Virus record (IMG/VR): IMGVR_UViG_3300014914_000015
Location: 1-35,777 of that record
Strand: one strand, 5' to 3'
DNA length: 35,777 nt
From: a virus
The stretch's first letter is position 1. Every line of letters starts with the position of its first letter. The notes beneath the pieces were generated by a model. It saw nothing but the letters and a program-made list of their open reading frames with translations, was not told the origin of the DNA and ran no database searches. Shown here piece after piece: positions 26,001 to 33,117 of this stretch. Made by a program: the position numbers and the translations under genes.

Positions 26001-26613
26001 AAGCATCAATATTGAATGCACGAATTGTGGTAGTTACCAGGTCAGCAACAGTTCTGAAGTCAGAAAGAGTGCCTGAAGCAAGATCAGCGGTGGCACCAAC
26101 AGCAGCAATTGATTCCTCAGCGGTCAAACCTGCTTGACCTAATAGAACCATACCTTCAGCTATTTCAGATGCCGAGAACTTAGTTCTTCTGGCAACATCT
26201 GTAATAACCTCTCCCATTGCTTGTATTTCTGCTTCAGTAGCATTGGTAATAGCTTTCAAGTTAAACAAAGCCTGGTCATAATCAACTATAGCAGCTATGC
26301 CTTGTCGAAAAGCGTTTGTAACTGCAAATATAGCTGAGGCAGCTATACCATATGAAGCGGTAACTCGCATGGCACCATAAATACGATTTAAGGCGCCCGA
26401 CATACCACTTAATTGTTTATTCAAAGGGGTAAAAGACTTCGTAAACTTCTTGTTTACGTCTGCCATCCTATTAGCATTAGCAGAGAAGGTCTTTAGGCTT
26501 TTGTTAAGCCCTACAAGAGAGCGATTAAGAGTCTTATCCAAGTTGCGTATAACACTATTTACTTGCCCCTTAAATAAGATTCCTAAAGTAAGGTCTTTAT
26601 CACCTACGGCCAT
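23089..26613 (-). CDS. Tail tape measure protein
   Basis: 1174 residues. An N-terminal helix region (NRSLVGLNKSLKTFSANANR) precedes the conserved TP901-type core at about residues 90-400 (ITDVARRTKFSASEIAEGM, NAINRSKLNVDKLR, LFGLRGAQAAAILG). Hydrophobic segments follow at about 440-520, then a long charged helical region (about 540-960), then a Gly-rich end with GGIAGKDEVPIIAHKGEGIF. Using the usual 0.15 nm per residue, the tail would be near 175 nm. It starts 3 bp after the stop of the frameshifted chaperone. The length and hydrophobic patch fit a siphovirus tail. Confidence 0.93.
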   Translation of the reverse strand: MAVGDKDLTLGILFKGQVNSVIRNLDKTLNRSLVGLNKSLKTFSANANRMADVNKKFTKSFTPLNKQLSGMSGALNRIYGAMRVTASYGIAASAIFAVTNAFRQGIAAIVDYDQALFNLKAITNATEAEIQAMGEVITDVARRTKFSASEIAEGMVLLGQAGLTAEESIAAVGATADLASGTLSDFRTVADLVTTTIRAFNIDASQTSRIADVMANAINRSKLNVDKLRVAFNFVGAAAAQTGLSLEETAASMMVLANAGIRASTIGTGLRQVLARLMAPSRKLRDEFKLHGIELDSVNPKYNTFAEVMENLLPAIYDTEKGVIDMSKAYTLFGLRGAQAAAILGKSFTLVGKGSWEEMHEAVYELGAASRMAQTQAEGLAFKLKNLADRAKNLAIALGEAGLITVMKGLVDILAKIITGFEILVKDPLGKAILQFGALTATILLTTTALRALAAAFTMLMINFVGMGVPKYIGLLSRTFYYLVAVVKKLWTVFVSFVTVLSAVATGIGVVLLAWYKWENRAKKSLATTRKMIVDVGRLSTEFDALIGGLDALHDKHKEGTETNREYIHFLRRMLTTHEVLADRLDITKMSFEEVRAEVIAFDREMNKVPKWTAQMEELTDIMARVDEVRDGWLNKSWLPWLYQSEEDRIKEMKGLLSDYRTSLKLTQLEIAEFGMRHDMSAEAIKHLAFEVVQFKEITMEEKWAFAQVVVELVKVNREKARQKALDLEAIEVKQTKLEYDKLYYTLLARYETDAAKKAKAILNKELKDLDEQYDDKIKKLEKHEVLVAKLKRQKAELILAAERKYVQSISAIQFDDAMADLKREDIRAKARLSAMKATNVAWATENKHFRKLELEQDINIAEKKVSNLKARQEEMLTDEKVSTKEFLEIDTKLWEARYALSELYYDRGKLLKKQEIKDYNEQLKYQLDTTERYTEEWMALFEEAYKRGQISYAQYIDTKKLNDASWGEAFKIGLEKAAIDADNWKETMLRIGSELNDKLATGMTDALWDFIDGTKSAKEAFADFARDTVQWLAKIIIRQTILNALQGLMGGMGSGQSGMPAVMGGMWAGVDHQGGIAGSGASPVRVVNPAVFSNAPKYGGGGIAGKDEVPIIAHKGEGIFTPEQMAALGNQEINIVNITDTKLIDSYIATPRGKQSILNVIGSNPSTVKRMLR

Positions 26614-26616
26614 ATG

Positions 26617-27347
26617 TCACCTTCCAATCTCCTTTAAACCACCACCAACTTCTGATTTATGAAGGTCTTTCATCTTTTGAGTAAGTTCTTTTCGTTCCTC
26701 TTTTGACAGATGTTCATAATCACTTGGGTCACCAAACTTAGTTGGTGTGGGTGCTTCTTTTGTGGGAAGAACAGGGTCCGGTTTTGCTAACTTAGCACCA
26801 TGTATGTTTGCTTGAAACCTTATTCGGAGTTCTTCCCTCTTTAGAGTGTACTCTAATAGGACAATTAACTGCCCTCTTGTAACTCCTCCTTCAATGAAGC
26901 TCTTTTGGTAGAAGTGTTCGAGTCTGTACCCTGGGTACTTTTCACAGACGATTGAGACGGCCTCCCCGATTTTAAGTCCTGAATCTTCTCGAAGAGGCCT
27001 TTCACTTTTATTGTTACAGTCTCAAAGTTTACCTCATAAATGATTTCTGCTATATCTAAAGCTTGGTCATTCGAAACTTCCGACAACTCTACATCTTCCG
27101 TTACCATCTCAAGGACATCCCCTAAGTTATTGATAATAACTTCCAATATAAAGTTGACGGTTGTTTCGTTGGAGACATCTCCTTTGCTACTTTCATAAAA
27201 GGAGATTAATCCATCTCCAATTATCTTCGACAGTTTAATTTCATCAGCTAATGATAGAGGATATACCTCTATTTCCCTCAGGGAACGTGTTCCTACTTCG
27301 AGCTTCCTAATTTGAGGGTTGAGTCGGCTTTCATCGATCTCCGGCAT
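26617..27347 (-). CDS. Tail assembly chaperone GT, -1 frameshift product
   Basis: The G gene is followed by a -1 frame (open from 27021 to the TGA at 26619-26617) that has no start of its own but reads as a real protein: IGEAVSIVCEKYPGYRLEHF, then a Lys/Glu-rich helix, then GDPSDYEHLSKEERKELTQK. The overlap of the two frames, the position just before the tape measure and the G-like first part match the lambda G/GT system of tail chaperones that shepherd the tape measure. No canonical slippery heptamer is present; C-TTA-AAA (26976-26970) and the GGGG run (26967-26964) are the best slip sites. The fusion length is about 243 residues. Confidence 0.72.
26865..27347 (-). CDS. Tail assembly chaperone G
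   Basis: 160 residues from the ATG at 27347, which has AAGGAG at 27360-27355 with 7 nt spacing. A TTG two codons earlier is too close to that site. It is acidic and helical (VYPLSLADEIKLSKIIGDG, VNFILEVIINNLGDVLEMV), as in siphovirus G chaperones. The last 30 residues (Ser/Lys/Thr-rich) are lost when ribosomes shift into the -1 frame. It lies between tail tube and tape measure, the expected place. Confidence 0.75.
   Translation of the reverse strand: MPEIDESRLNPQIRKLEVGTRSLREIEVYPLSLADEIKLSKIIGDGLISFYESSKGDVSNETTVNFILEVIINNLGDVLEMVTEDVELSEVSNDQALDIAEIIYEVNFETVTIKVKGLFEKIQDLKSGRPSQSSVKSTQGTDSNTSTKRASLKEELQEGS
26964..26976 (-). promoter_or_regulatory. Probable -1 frameshift region
   Basis: Reading the G frame here gives GAC TTA AAA TCG GGG AGG. 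Slipping back one base on TTA-AAA keeps AAA paired and turns TTA into CTT (Leu). Slipping on GGG keeps GGG paired. Either moves the ribosome into the GEAVSIV frame. The exact site cannot be fixed by eye. Confidence 0.4.
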
Positions 27348-27358
27348 GATCAATCTCC

Positions 27359-28018
27359 TTATGACGTGGTTGTAGTAGTAGAGGTACTTGTGCTACCTGT
27401 ACCATCATCCCATAGTACTCTTCCGAGCGGTTGGGCATCCCAAATAGTATGCCCATTTGTGGTTCCTCCTGCTTCATTAATCCAGGAAGTTGCACCATCA
27501 GCCCTCTTTGACTCAAGGGTAATGGAAACAGCCGCGGGTTCCTCCGAAGCAAAGTCAAGCTCAAGACTTGCAACTACCTGGCACCTCGGAAACACAATAG
27601 TCATGGTATTTACACCATCTGGGTAAGTATAAATAGCTTCCATTCTGACAGACAACGGGGCAGCAATGGAACCCAACCCAATATTACCTAAGTGCTCATC
27701 GGCATAACCACCTGCAGTAGGATCAAGTCCTCTTGCAAGGGCAAGGTTGTAAGGGGTTATTTCCTTGAATCCACACTCAAGGGAACATCCTTCTCTCAGT
27801 GGAAACACAGCATCCTCCAACATCGGGAAACCAGATTCCAGTTTGAAAACTTCTACGGTAGACATAAACTTGGTATCAGCCAAAGCACCAATTGATGCAG
27901 CCAAACCTAATATCGGTCGAATCTGACCAATATAAGTCTCACATGTACCAATTCGAATTTGAGCCAAACCAAGGGCTACAGTTGAACTATCTTTTGTAAT
28001 AGGACCTGTTCTCGCCAT
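27359..28018 (-). CDS. Major tail tube protein with short Ser/Thr tail
   Basis: 219 residues. The pattern (IGTCETYIGQIR, KFMSTVEVFKLESGFPMLEDAV, EAIYTYPDGVNTMTIVFPRCQV) fits a siphovirus tail tube protein, and the gene precedes the chaperone and tape measure genes. A near-perfect extended ribosome-binding site (AAAGGAGGTGA, 28033-28023) predicts high expression. The last dozen residues are a Ser/Thr tail. The tube polymerises into the tail channel, so a C-terminal tail would be repeated along the tail surface. Confidence 0.8.
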   Translation of the reverse strand: MARTGPITKDSSTVALGLAQIRIGTCETYIGQIRPILGLAASIGALADTKFMSTVEVFKLESGFPMLEDAVFPLREGCSLECGFKEITPYNLALARGLDPTAGGYADEHLGNIGLGSIAAPLSVRMEAIYTYPDGVNTMTIVFPRCQVVASLELDFASEEPAAVSITLESKRADGATSWINEAGGTTNGHTIWDAQPLGRVLWDDGTGSTSTSTTTTTS

Positions 28019-28034
28019 AGTATCACCTCCTTTA

Positions 28035-28322
28035 TTAAGTTACTGTTGACGCCGGGGCTTTCTGTCGATTGGATTTAGGAAAGTAATTGAACACTTGCCA
28101 GTGGCCACATTCTATCCTAAAACAGCGGATCTTCAAAGATCCATGAATATATATAAACACAGAATTCCAGTCCTGTGTTGTATTCGTATTTGGGTTTCTC
28201 TTTCTACCACGCCCATATTTGAACTTCCATAAACCATTCTGAAGTCTTTCAACCAGGGGCTGTCCGCACTTTTCACATTTGTACAGAACACCACGTGGTT
28301 CCTTTTTTGCATCATTCAACAT
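28035..28322 (-). CDS. Com-like zinc-ribbon protein
   Basis: 95 residues. Two Cys pairs (YKCEKCG with Cys16 and Cys19; KIRCFRIEC with Cys67 and Cys72) frame a basic middle region, as in the small Mu Com-type zinc fingers often found near phage tail genes. The second pair has C-x4-C spacing rather than C-x2-C. Mu Com is a translational activator that binds RNA. An RNA-binding or regulatory role here is only inferred. It overlaps the terminator gene stop by TAATG. Confidence 0.6.
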   Translation of the reverse strand: MLNDAKKEPRGVLYKCEKCGQPLVERLQNGLWKFKYGRGRKRNPNTNTTQDWNSVFIYIHGSLKIRCFRIECGHWQVFNYFPKSNRQKAPASTVT

Positions 28323-28792
28323 TATATTATGCTCGCAAACCTTGATATGATAGTTAATATTTTGTATTTGGTTTCATCTTCAGCTAAAAACTGGGCACTT
28401 TCAATAATCTCCTGTACAACAATCCCACCTATCTTCTCCCAGGGAAGAGTTGAATGACTACGGTAAAAGGGAACTCTCATAATACCATCTCCTGTATTAT
28501 TTGATAAGTACCCCATCACAAGATCACCTAATTGAGCAATACGAAAACCCTCATTGTCCTGTCTCGTACAGCAGTATATCTCTACAAAACCCGTAGATAA
28601 GTGGCCCCTGCTTAACTCTCCAAAACGAACATTCACCCATCTTGTTGTCTCTTTATGCCCTGTTAAGTAAGGAGTAGCCATTGTTCGATCAAAGGTAACT
28701 TGTACACCTGAAATGGTATATATGTTATCTACTAAGAACTTCTTCCAACTATCACGAAAGTTGGACTCCCGGGCTGTCGGGTCCAAGGTCAT
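28322..28792 (-). CDS. Tail terminator-like protein
   Basis: 156 residues. Its alternating strands and helix (RWVNVRFGELSRGHLSTGFV, IAQLGDLVMGYLSNN, GIVVQEIIESAQF) and its place before the tail tube match the tail terminator (lambda gpU-type) that caps the tube and joins it to the head. A GAGGAGG ribosome-binding site precedes the ATG, so its 41-bp overlap with the upstream gene looks real. Confidence 0.65.
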   Translation of the reverse strand: MTLDPTARESNFRDSWKKFLVDNIYTISGVQVTFDRTMATPYLTGHKETTRWVNVRFGELSRGHLSTGFVEIYCCTRQDNEGFRIAQLGDLVMGYLSNNTGDGIMRVPFYRSHSTLPWEKIGGIVVQEIIESAQFLAEDETKYKILTIISRFASII

Positions 28793-28994
28793 TTTTGACC
28801 TCCTCAGTTAATTTATCTAAAATCGGAAAGAACTCATCTTGGACAAACAATAAGGTCTTTTTGAATTCGGGTTCTTCTGCACCATCAAATGTTACCTTTG
28901 CTCTTGATAAGAAATCAAGCAGCATGTTTATTTCCGTTAATGATACTTCAAAAGTGACATGGATATCTTTTGCCTGGACATCTAAAATCTTCAT
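28752..28994 (-). CDS. Small acidic helical protein
   Basis: About 80 residues from the ATG at 28994 (overlapping the upstream stop as ATGA, with GAGG 9 nt before it); an ATG at 29000 would add two residues. It reads KILDVQAKDIHVTFEVSLTE, then a helix ending LDKLTEEVKNDLGP. It sits between neck and tail-terminator genes. The function is unknown. Confidence 0.6.
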   Translation of the reverse strand: MKILDVQAKDIHVTFEVSLTEINMLLDFLSRAKVTFDGAEEPEFKKTLLFVQDEFFPILDKLTEEVKNDLGPDSPGVQLS

Positions 28995-29539
28995 CGCCAT
29001 TTACCTCTTATCCTTAATAGAGAGCGCATACCTTGTTTTGGAAGATATGCTTTCTTGTACTGCAAAGCAGTTGGTCTGAACAATGGTCTGGCAGGTACTT
29101 TGCTATTACCATATTCATTGACACGGGCATATAAAGCTATTTGAGTAGGAGCACCCGAACCTGACCAATTTTTACCACCTGAGTCATAAATACCACCGGG
29201 AACTCCCGCCATCCAAGAAACCCCACCTTTTCTCCCACTGGGGTCCATGCTTGTAAGAGCGGCTGACTTTCTAAAGAATCTGATATTATTAGCAAGGTCT
29301 CCTCTTAATCTCCAATATATCAAAGGGTAGCCCATCTTAATTTTCCATTTACGATAGGCCTTACTATAAGATTGATATAGAAAAGACTGCTTGTTTATAT
29401 TTCCAATAAGAAGGTTCCGTGCTTCAATGGCACAACTGCGGGGAAGGTTATTTTGCTGGCGGAATATCTCTTTTACGGTACGAGATATTGCCATCCTAAC
29501 CTTTCTGAGGTCACTACCATCAATTACAGCATAAATCAT
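28991..29539 (-). CDS. HK97 gp10-like neck/tail completion protein
   Basis: 182 residues, basic. The C-terminal motif VNEYGNSKVPARPLFRPTAL followed by a helix is the hallmark of HK97 gp10-type head-tail joining proteins. The start codon overlaps the previous stop (ATATGA), and no ribosome-binding site is present because the preceding sequence encodes a Ser/Thr tail; coupling is expected. Confidence 0.75.
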   Translation of the reverse strand: MIYAVIDGSDLRKVRMAISRTVKEIFRQQNNLPRSCAIEARNLLIGNINKQSFLYQSYSKAYRKWKIKMGYPLIYWRLRGDLANNIRFFRKSAALTSMDPSGRKGGVSWMAGVPGGIYDSGGKNWSGSGAPTQIALYARVNEYGNSKVPARPLFRPTALQYKKAYLPKQGMRSLLRIRGKWR

Positions 29540-30291
29540 ATCGTTGTAGTTGTAGTGGTAGTTGATGAACTTGTGGAGGTCGAGTTGGTTGAACTGGTTG
29601 AAGCCGTTGTACTACTGGTTGTCGTTGTACTGGTTGTTGTAGTAGTACTGGTTGTTGTAGTAGTAGAGAATGAAGCCCTGTTATCTTCTCCTAACTCAAG
29701 GACATCCATTCCATCATAACGTCTAGGTTTGACAGTTTCTACACGATAATAAACAGATTCAGAAAGGACGATTCTATCAAGGGGCTGTACTCCCCAAGAA
29801 GTGGGAACATACATCTCATGCATTTCCAAGCCCAATAAAGCTAATTCCTCATCTGTTTCAAGAGAGTGCCCATATAAAGGTGCTGTTATTAATGCTCTGG
29901 CACTTTCTTTGATATAACTCCACGTGGTAGCCCTATGATAATTTTGAGGATCATAATTAGGGTTCGTAGGCCGCCTAATATCACAAACTACATTGGTTTT
30001 ATAAAGAACAGCTTGGTATCTCCATATTTCATTCTCAAGCATATCCGGAGACTTATTCATCACAAAATGATAAGATCCGGGAACTACTAATAAAATGGTA
30101 TCACCAACAACTGCTACAGAATCATAAGATAACCAACATTCAGTAAAAAACTCACGGATAAAAGGCTTTGTAACCTGAGCGTTACTGGCATACAAGGTGT
30201 TCTCTCCAGTAACGTTTCCTGCATCTCGTATTATCGTATAGGCCTGCCCTACTTCGGCAAGAACTTCTTTTATATCAAGACCTATTGACAT
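29536..30291 (-). CDS. Head closure-like protein with 43-residue Ser/Thr tail
   Basis: 251 residues. Residues 1-208 have a connector pattern with WGVQPLDRIVLSESVYYRVE and MDVLELGEDNRASF at the end, as in head-closure (stopper) proteins. The final 43 residues are Ser/Thr with a few Ala and one Asn. The tail DNA runs directly into the start of the next gene, which therefore lacks a ribosome-binding site. Confidence 0.65.
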   Translation of the reverse strand: MSIGLDIKEVLAEVGQAYTIIRDAGNVTGENTLYASNAQVTKPFIREFFTECWLSYDSVAVVGDTILLVVPGSYHFVMNKSPDMLENEIWRYQAVLYKTNVVCDIRRPTNPNYDPQNYHRATTWSYIKESARALITAPLYGHSLETDEELALLGLEMHEMYVPTSWGVQPLDRIVLSESVYYRVETVKPRRYDGMDVLELGEDNRASFSTTTTTSTTTTTSTTTTSSTTASTSSTNSTSTSSSTTTTTTTI

Positions 30292-30746
30292 TATGTATTC
30301 TCATTTGGTCCGAAATCAACCTTGTTTGCCTCCAGGTAAGTCTCATCCCTACCCGTTAATGAACCATACGAAAAGCCCGCATCGACTTTGGTTCCGAATA
30401 AATGGAAAGAATCTACACCAGCAAACATATCAGGTCTTGCATCTTGAATATCTACAAAAGCCTGATCCATTTGCTCTAAAACTGAACCATAGTGCTTAAA
30501 TTTGTGCTCCAAGTGTATTTGCTCAACTTGGAACTTGGCAGCACTTTCTGTCCAAAGATAATATATCAACCAGCGTTTAGATCGATTCAAATACCATTGA
30601 ATCTGAAAAGAATCGGTAACAGGTAAAGCCCATCCCGTATCTCTTGAAGCGGCAGCTTGGGCATTCTTGTAATCAGCACTCACAAGATAAGATGTCAGTC
30701 CTTTTACTTCCTGCTTCAAGAGAGCCGTACAAGCTGATGTATTCAT
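30291..30746 (-). CDS. Head-tail adaptor-like protein
   Basis: 151 residues, largely helical with Trp-rich segments (IQWYLNRSKRWLIYYLW). Its position after the capsid gene and before the closure protein suits an adaptor that extends the portal. The stop and start overlaps (ATGA with the gene before, one base with the next) support tight coupling. The family is not recognised. Confidence 0.55.
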   Translation of the reverse strand: MNTSACTALLKQEVKGLTSYLVSADYKNAQAAASRDTGWALPVTDSFQIQWYLNRSKRWLIYYLWTESAAKFQVEQIHLEHKFKHYGSVLEQMDQAFVDIQDARPDMFAGVDSFHLFGTKVDAGFSYGSLTGRDETYLEANKVDFGPNENT

Positions 30747-31033
30747 AACTTCCGCCTCCTCAAAACTACTGGCTGTGATTTAATTTCAACATTGCTATTG
30801 GTAATGATGTTGCTAACTTTAGTGGGGTTCGAATTATCAACAACTATTTTGGGAATATCCCCTATCGAAATACCTTCACTTCTTTCTATGACTTCGACGG
30901 TACCTCTATTGAGGCGAACTTCTTCAAGAATATCGGAAGGGAAGGGACCATCCTTACGATCAAGAATAGTCCCCTCCTCCCATATATTCTTACCTGCTTT
31001 CAAAGTCTTCTTTATTTCTATTTTCTCAATCAT
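30743..31033 (-). CDS. Small protein after the capsid gene
   Basis: 96 residues: KIEIKKTLKAGKNIWEEGTI, then DKxxPFPSDILEEV-like helix, a VEVIE strand and a basic end (VLRRRKL). Small proteins of this type are common between capsid and connector genes. The function is unknown. It starts 33 bp after the capsid stop with GGGAG upstream. Confidence 0.6.
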   Translation of the reverse strand: MIEKIEIKKTLKAGKNIWEEGTILDRKDGPFPSDILEEVRLNRGTVEVIERSEGISIGDIPKIVVDNSNPTKVSNIITNSNVEIKSQPVVLRRRKL

Positions 31034-31066
31034 GGATTTTCACTCCCATTATTGACACAACCGCTA

Positions 31067-32383
31067 TTAAGCAGTAGTTGTGGTAGTAGTCGAAGACGAA
31101 GTTGTGGTTGTGGACGTTGCGGATGCTGCTGCTGTAGTAGCAACCTCGATAGAATAAATAGCATCACGATGATACAGAATGGGCAGGCCCTTATCCCGTA
31201 CTCGGATAAAGATACCTTCCGGGTCCCATTCTTCATGCTTGTCTGTTTGCAGACCATACTGACGGCCTAAACCAAACGGAGCTTGTTTGTACTCTGCGAT
31301 TGCTTCACCGTCTATAGAAGTAGACATGAAAACAATCTTGTTATCCGGCACAAAGTATTTCCGCATGGCAACAGAATCGAGACCAGCTTTGTATGAATTG
31401 TCCGTCGGGTATTCAATCTGTAACTGGTTGGTAAATGTATCAACCGAGAGAATAACACGATCCTCATAGGCACCTGTGGTATTGTTATGAATGCGAACAG
31501 TCTCAAAAGCTGTGAAATCAGAAGCATCCTGAACAGAAACCCAGGTACTCGAACCACCGGAAAGAGTACTGGTTATCCAGCTTTTAATTTCATACATCTC
31601 ATCATAAACAGCTATATTGGGAATGTCGAGCAAACGAGCAATAACATTGGCATTGGCTTCAACGAAATCATTTCCACCACCACTACCAAACAGATTACCC
31701 TCTCCAAACATGTTCTTTTGGAGAAGCTCTCGGATGGTGTCATCGTCTGCCAGCATAGCAAGGACAGTAGAATTACAGATGGCATAATTGATTTTGCCAC
31801 CGCAATCTTCTTTCACCTTTCTTTTGGCATCACGAATATCACCAATAATGTTGGCGGCCGTTTCACCCCAACGAGCATTACCTGCTAAGGTAACACGGTG
31901 ATCCGAAGGAATCTGATAATCAACAGAAGACATATAACCACCTTTTCGCATGTAGTTAAAGCCATTGTTGAAGATCATTTGAGCAAACATCCACTCTTTC
32001 CTGCGGTTTGAACGATTAACAAGTCCGGCTAATTCTCTTGCCAGACGAGTTTTCGAATCCAGGTACTCGCCTTCTGTACCTTCTTTGCGGAGATTGTTCA
32101 AAAACTCCTCATCGAAGTACATTTTCTCTTTCCAATAGGCGGCCTCCGCGATATGTTGTGCTATACCGAACGGTGCCGTTCTCGGAGATGGAGAGCCCGG
32201 GGCGACAAACGGTGTCATACCACGCCCACCCCTCATGCTTTCCCACTTAACAGTACTGGACGGGGAAGGAGAAGAACCGAACAAGTTCATCAGCATAAGG
32301 TCCGGAGGTGACATGAATTGCGTTATAAAGTTTTGGAGAACTTCTAATCGAAGCTCAGGTATATCAGCTTTTCCTCTTGGCAT
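31067..32383 (-). CDS. Major capsid protein (lambda gpE-like) with insertion domain and Ser/Thr tail
   Basis: 438 residues. Residues 1-270 follow the gpE-like pattern (FMSPPDLMLMNLFG, HIAEAAYWKEKMYFDEEFL, NRSNRRKEWMFAQMI, LLDIPNIAVYDEMYE), and KYFVPDNKIVFM and a final REDGI-like strand (DPEGIFIRVRDKGLPIL) complete the fold. Between DEMYE and KYFVPD lies an extra beta module of about 75 residues (WVSVQDASDFTAFETVRIH ...). The C-terminus is a 19-residue Ser/Thr tail. An extended AAAGGAGGTGA ribosome-binding site predicts strong expression. It assembles the head shell with the decoration protein. Confidence 0.88.
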   Translation of the reverse strand: MPRGKADIPELRLEVLQNFITQFMSPPDLMLMNLFGSSPSPSSTVKWESMRGGRGMTPFVAPGSPSPRTAPFGIAQHIAEAAYWKEKMYFDEEFLNNLRKEGTEGEYLDSKTRLARELAGLVNRSNRRKEWMFAQMIFNNGFNYMRKGGYMSSVDYQIPSDHRVTLAGNARWGETAANIIGDIRDAKRKVKEDCGGKINYAICNSTVLAMLADDDTIRELLQKNMFGEGNLFGSGGGNDFVEANANVIARLLDIPNIAVYDEMYEIKSWITSTLSGGSSTWVSVQDASDFTAFETVRIHNNTTGAYEDRVILSVDTFTNQLQIEYPTDNSYKAGLDSVAMRKYFVPDNKIVFMSTSIDGEAIAEYKQAPFGLGRQYGLQTDKHEEWDPEGIFIRVRDKGLPILYHRDAIYSIEVATTAAASATSTTTTSSSTTTTTTA

Positions 32384-32400
32384 ACTCTCTCACCTCCTTT

Positions 32401-33102
32401 CTATCGAATGTATAGGAACTCACCGAAAGAAGCCGCCGACAAGTCTACCTTGCTGGCTGCATCAAGATTGGTAAGCATTCCTTCGTAAAGAACGCAATTT
32501 CCGAGAATTAACTCAGCAGGTGCGCCCTGTGCATTTTGTCCGGTACCTGTATCTCTGGAACTCATAAGAATCCCTACAGCATCCGAATAGCTATTGCCGC
32601 TGGTGCCTGCTTCAATAAACACATTTGCAAAGCGAGCAGTTGTGAACGAAGTACCGCCAGTTGCCGTGGTAACTGTAATAACTGCAAAATTGGAATAAGT
32701 TGTTCGGTCTATTGCAGTAATAGCCCCCAGGTTTTCTGCGGCCGTCGTGTCATCATTAATAATAAGATCATCACCAACAGCCATTTTGTAGCTGTCATCA
32801 AGAGTAACCTTGACCGTGGAGGCCGTTGTTCCTGAATCAGAAACAAGAAATGCCCGACCCGGGTGATCTTCTTTGCCAGTAAAAGTTGTTGGATTATAAG
32901 GTACAAGCTTGTCACGTCCACCAGTTTTCAGATTCGAAAGATTCATGGCGAGAACAGTACCCATGGACAAAACACCATAACCGGCTGCCAAAGTGATTGG
33001 CGCGGTGAGGGCTGCCATGTGCTCTGAGTAAAAAAGAACCTTATAATCGGACTGGACCCCGTAAAGAATATGCGGAGAATCGCCACCGATATGTTCTACC
33101 AT
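32401..33102 (-). CDS. Head decoration protein (lambda gpD-like)
   Basis: 233 residues, longer than lambda gpD. The N-terminal LTAPITLAAGYGVLSMGTVL and AFLVSD, and the C-terminal LILGNCVLYEGMLTN, fit the gpD family. An inserted beta module (VGDDLIINDDTTAAENLG, then AVITVTTATGG) lies in the middle. The gene sits just before the capsid gene, as in lambda, and shares its extended ribosome-binding site. It trims the capsid surface at the threefold positions in relatives. Confidence 0.75.
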   Translation of the reverse strand: MVEHIGGDSPHILYGVQSDYKVLFYSEHMAALTAPITLAAGYGVLSMGTVLAMNLSNLKTGGRDKLVPYNPTTFTGKEDHPGRAFLVSDSGTTASTVKVTLDDSYKMAVGDDLIINDDTTAAENLGAITAIDRTTYSNFAVITVTTATGGTSFTTARFANVFIEAGTSGNSYSDAVGILMSSRDTGTGQNAQGAPAELILGNCVLYEGMLTNLDAASKVDLSAASFGEFLYIR

Positions 33103-33117
33103 ATTACCTCACCTCCT

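Noticed and set aside
27348-27353. TTG start for the G chaperone
   Set aside because: It is one base from the ribosome-binding site. The ATG at 27347 has normal spacing.
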